From Hexactinellida sp. DTS-2022 (taxonomy: Eukaryota; Porifera; Hexactinellida), in assembly GCA_028753945.1 (NCBI GenBank), contig JAPNXP010000013.1:434001-498000 (forward strand): DNA of 64,000 nt, given 5' to 3'. Below are positions 62,396-64,000 of this stretch, in pieces. Each line of letters starts with the position of its first letter. Position 1 is the stretch's first letter. The position numbers and the translations under genes were made by a program. The notes below the pieces were generated by a model, which was not told the origin of the DNA, made no database searches, and was given only the letters and a program-made list of their open reading frames with translations.

Positions 62396-64000
62396 ATGGA
62401 GGATAATCCAACTTTTTTCATTACAGAAGAAAATATTCCTAAAATCCAAACATATCAAGAATTGATTTCTCAAAAACTCAATAATTTATCAGAACAAACA
62501 GATAATCTAATAGAAGATGGAAAATATGAAAATGCGCTTGTTTTGTTGAATAAATTAGTTGTTCTTGATTCACAAAGTTATTCGCACTATTTACGTAGAG
62601 CGAGTTGTTTATTCAATTTATGTGATTTTAAATCTGCCATTATTAACATTGAAAAAGCACTTGCAATGCGGAATTCTCAAGAATTGCTTGAAAAATGCGC
62701 TTTTTATCACTTTCTATACGCACAATCACTCTACGACCAAAAGCTTTACCCCGAAGCAGTTAAAGAATTCGACCATTCAATCCAGATGATTTCTAACAAG
62801 CTTATATTTCACATACGAAAGCTAGCTTGCATTTGGGCAATGGGTGACCATAACAAGTGTTTGGATATAATTAACCAACTTATGGCTGACTATATCGATA
62901 ACGCAGATATCCTAGTATTACGAGCCATACTGTACTATTCCTATGGTAAGCATACAAAGTGTTTTGAGGATGTGCATCATACCCTTGACATAGATAGCTG
63001 CAATACAATTGCGCTCAGTTTGAAGGAAAAACTTTCAAAAGCGGCCGCACACCATAGAGAACAAGCCATTTCTCTCCACATGCAGAATAAGAATAGGGAA
63101 GCGCTTAGAAAAATTAACCTAGCTATAGAAACTGACCCGACATGCGCGGAATTTCACATATTTCGCGGTGTCCTTTATCGGAATTTACGTGAGTATACAT
63201 CTGCGGCAGATGACTTCCTAATCGCTCTCAACAAATGCAACCATGATCAAGATAATCCTATTTACTGGGATAGCAATAAACAATTGATATTAACTTACAA
63301 CGACTTTGCAGTTCATTGTTATAAGAAGAAGTTTTATGAAGAGGCAATTCAGTTGCTAAACAAAGGAATTGAGTCTGAAAAGAATGAGAAAGGTCTCTAT
63401 ATGAATCGCGGCGATTGTTATTTACAGTTGGGACATTGCGATTTCGCGCGTTCTGATTACGAAGAGGCTCTTCAAATTGATGAACACAACTCTCTTGCTA
63501 AATCCAGGCTTGCTTTTGTGTTGTATTCGAAAGGAATTGATTCGTTTTCCCAATCAAAATACGCAATAGCAACTCAACAATTCTCAGAGGCTATTCACTT
63601 CTCTCCCACTGTAACACACTTCTACTTGTGTCGCGCTAAATCCCGTCTAATCGAAGGGGACACTGAGCATAGCAAGGTAGATGCTCTCATATCTCTCCTG
63701 CTGTCTCCTGGCATTGAGTTAGATCCCGCACTAAAGAGTAGGCTATTTCCGGACGCCCGGACACCAGAGCATCTCCTACAGACGCCTGAAGGAAAGCTAG
63801 CCATTGAGTACATGCGGACTATACAGGATACTGATGCTAGCAAGAGTATTAGCCGAGACAATGCTAGTACTGTAATGCAGCTAGATAATCCGAGTGGTGT
63901 TGTAGATAATCCAACGCCTCAATTGGAAGATAATGTAATTGTAGATGATAGTAGAACTATTGAGGATGTAAAGAGGTTTTGTAGCCAGGATATAATCTGT
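62396..64000 (+). CDS. TTC16: Tetratricopeptide repeat protein 16 orthologue, N-terminal 535 residues (partial)
   Basis: The frame is open from the ATG at 62396 to the window edge with no intron. It is a string of TPR helices, for example YENALVLLNKLVVLDSQSYS, FKSAIINIEKAL, YPEAVKEFDHSI, REALRKINLAIETDPT and YTSAADDFLIAL. The segment LTYNDFAVHCYKKKFYEEAI followed by EKGLYMNRGDCYLQLGHCDF is, from memory, strikingly like human TTC16, as is YLCRAKSRL. TTC16 is linked to cilia and sperm, and TPRs act as protein-binding scaffolds. The last 60 residues in view leave the TPR pattern and become polar. The N-terminus is shorter than in the human protein, so an upstream exon is possible. Confidence 0.85.
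   Translation, partial: MEDNPTFFITEENIPKIQTYQELISQKLNNLSEQTDNLIEDGKYENALVLLNKLVVLDSQSYSHYLRRASCLFNLCDFKSAIINIEKALAMRNSQELLEKCAFYHFLYAQSLYDQKLYPEAVKEFDHSIQMISNKLIFHIRKLACIWAMGDHNKCLDIINQLMADYIDNADILVLRAILYYSYGKHTKCFEDVHHTLDIDSCNTIALSLKEKLSKAAAHHREQAISLHMQNKNREALRKINLAIETDPTCAEFHIFRGVLYRNLREYTSAADDFLIALNKCNHDQDNPIYWDSNKQLILTYNDFAVHCYKKKFYEEAIQLLNKGIESEKNEKGLYMNRGDCYLQLGHCDFARSDYEEALQIDEHNSLAKSRLAFVLYSKGIDSFSQSKYAIATQQFSEAIHFSPTVTHFYLCRAKSRLIEGDTEHSKVDALISLLLSPGIELDPALKSRLFPDARTPEHLLQTPEGKLAIEYMRTIQDTDASKSISRDNASTVMQLDNPSGVVDNPTPQLEDNVIVDDSRTIEDVKRFCSQDIIC

Noticed and set aside
63622-63861. Minus-strand frame of 79 codons
   Set aside because: It is the shadow of the TTC16 frame.

Overview
The window is AT-rich animal nuclear DNA. 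It has spliced genes with GT-AG introns, secreted Ig/FN3 adhesion proteins, a two-domain receptor tyrosine phosphatase, a ciliary-type TPR protein, and many small TA-flanked inverted-repeat transposons. The FN3 domains repeatedly carry an '(I/V)xQNG' turn and 'GL(E/Q)E(Y/F)NNYT' strand, a style I associate with sponge proteins. A demosponge is my best guess, but this is inference only.

Layout. (1) 1-5295, minus strand: the 5' part of a giant open frame with no intron in the window (1765 codons, running off the left edge). It encodes a signal peptide and three tandem modules of about 720-740 residues, each with Ig-like domains, a region I do not recognise, and one FN3 domain. (2) 8364-36704, minus strand: a complete receptor-type protein tyrosine phosphatase. 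I model 58 exons and 4605 residues: signal peptide over two exons, 35 FN3 domains each on its own phase 1-1 exon, a furin-type site in FN3 number 34, one transmembrane helix, an intact catalytic domain D1, and a D2 with an altered WPD loop. The FN3 exons and parts of their introns were amplified in blocks (order A-B-A-B-C). (3) 36705-45595: gene-poor DNA with transposon remnants. (4) 45596-46531, minus: an intronless PAK-like STE20 kinase. (5) 49364-50173, minus: an intronless CW zinc finger plus PWWP protein (ZCWPW type). (6) 53977-54399, plus: a small two-helix membrane protein with a PPxY tail. (7) 54924-55799, plus: an intronless PHYHD1-like dioxygenase. (8) 56241-60422, plus: an F-box/leucine-rich-repeat gene whose introns are filled with small transposons. 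(9) 62396-64000, plus: the 5' part of an intronless TTC16 orthologue, running off the right edge.

These genes do not form an operon or one pathway. Two organisational themes stand out. Very large modular surface proteins have been built by tandem duplication, once inside an unbroken exon and once by exon shuffling. The region has also been invaded by at least eight families of miniature transposons, mostly with TA target sites and CAGT ends, plus at least two hAT-type elements with 8-bp target duplications. Some of these elements lie directly at splice sites, next to start codons, or at the stop codon of host genes.
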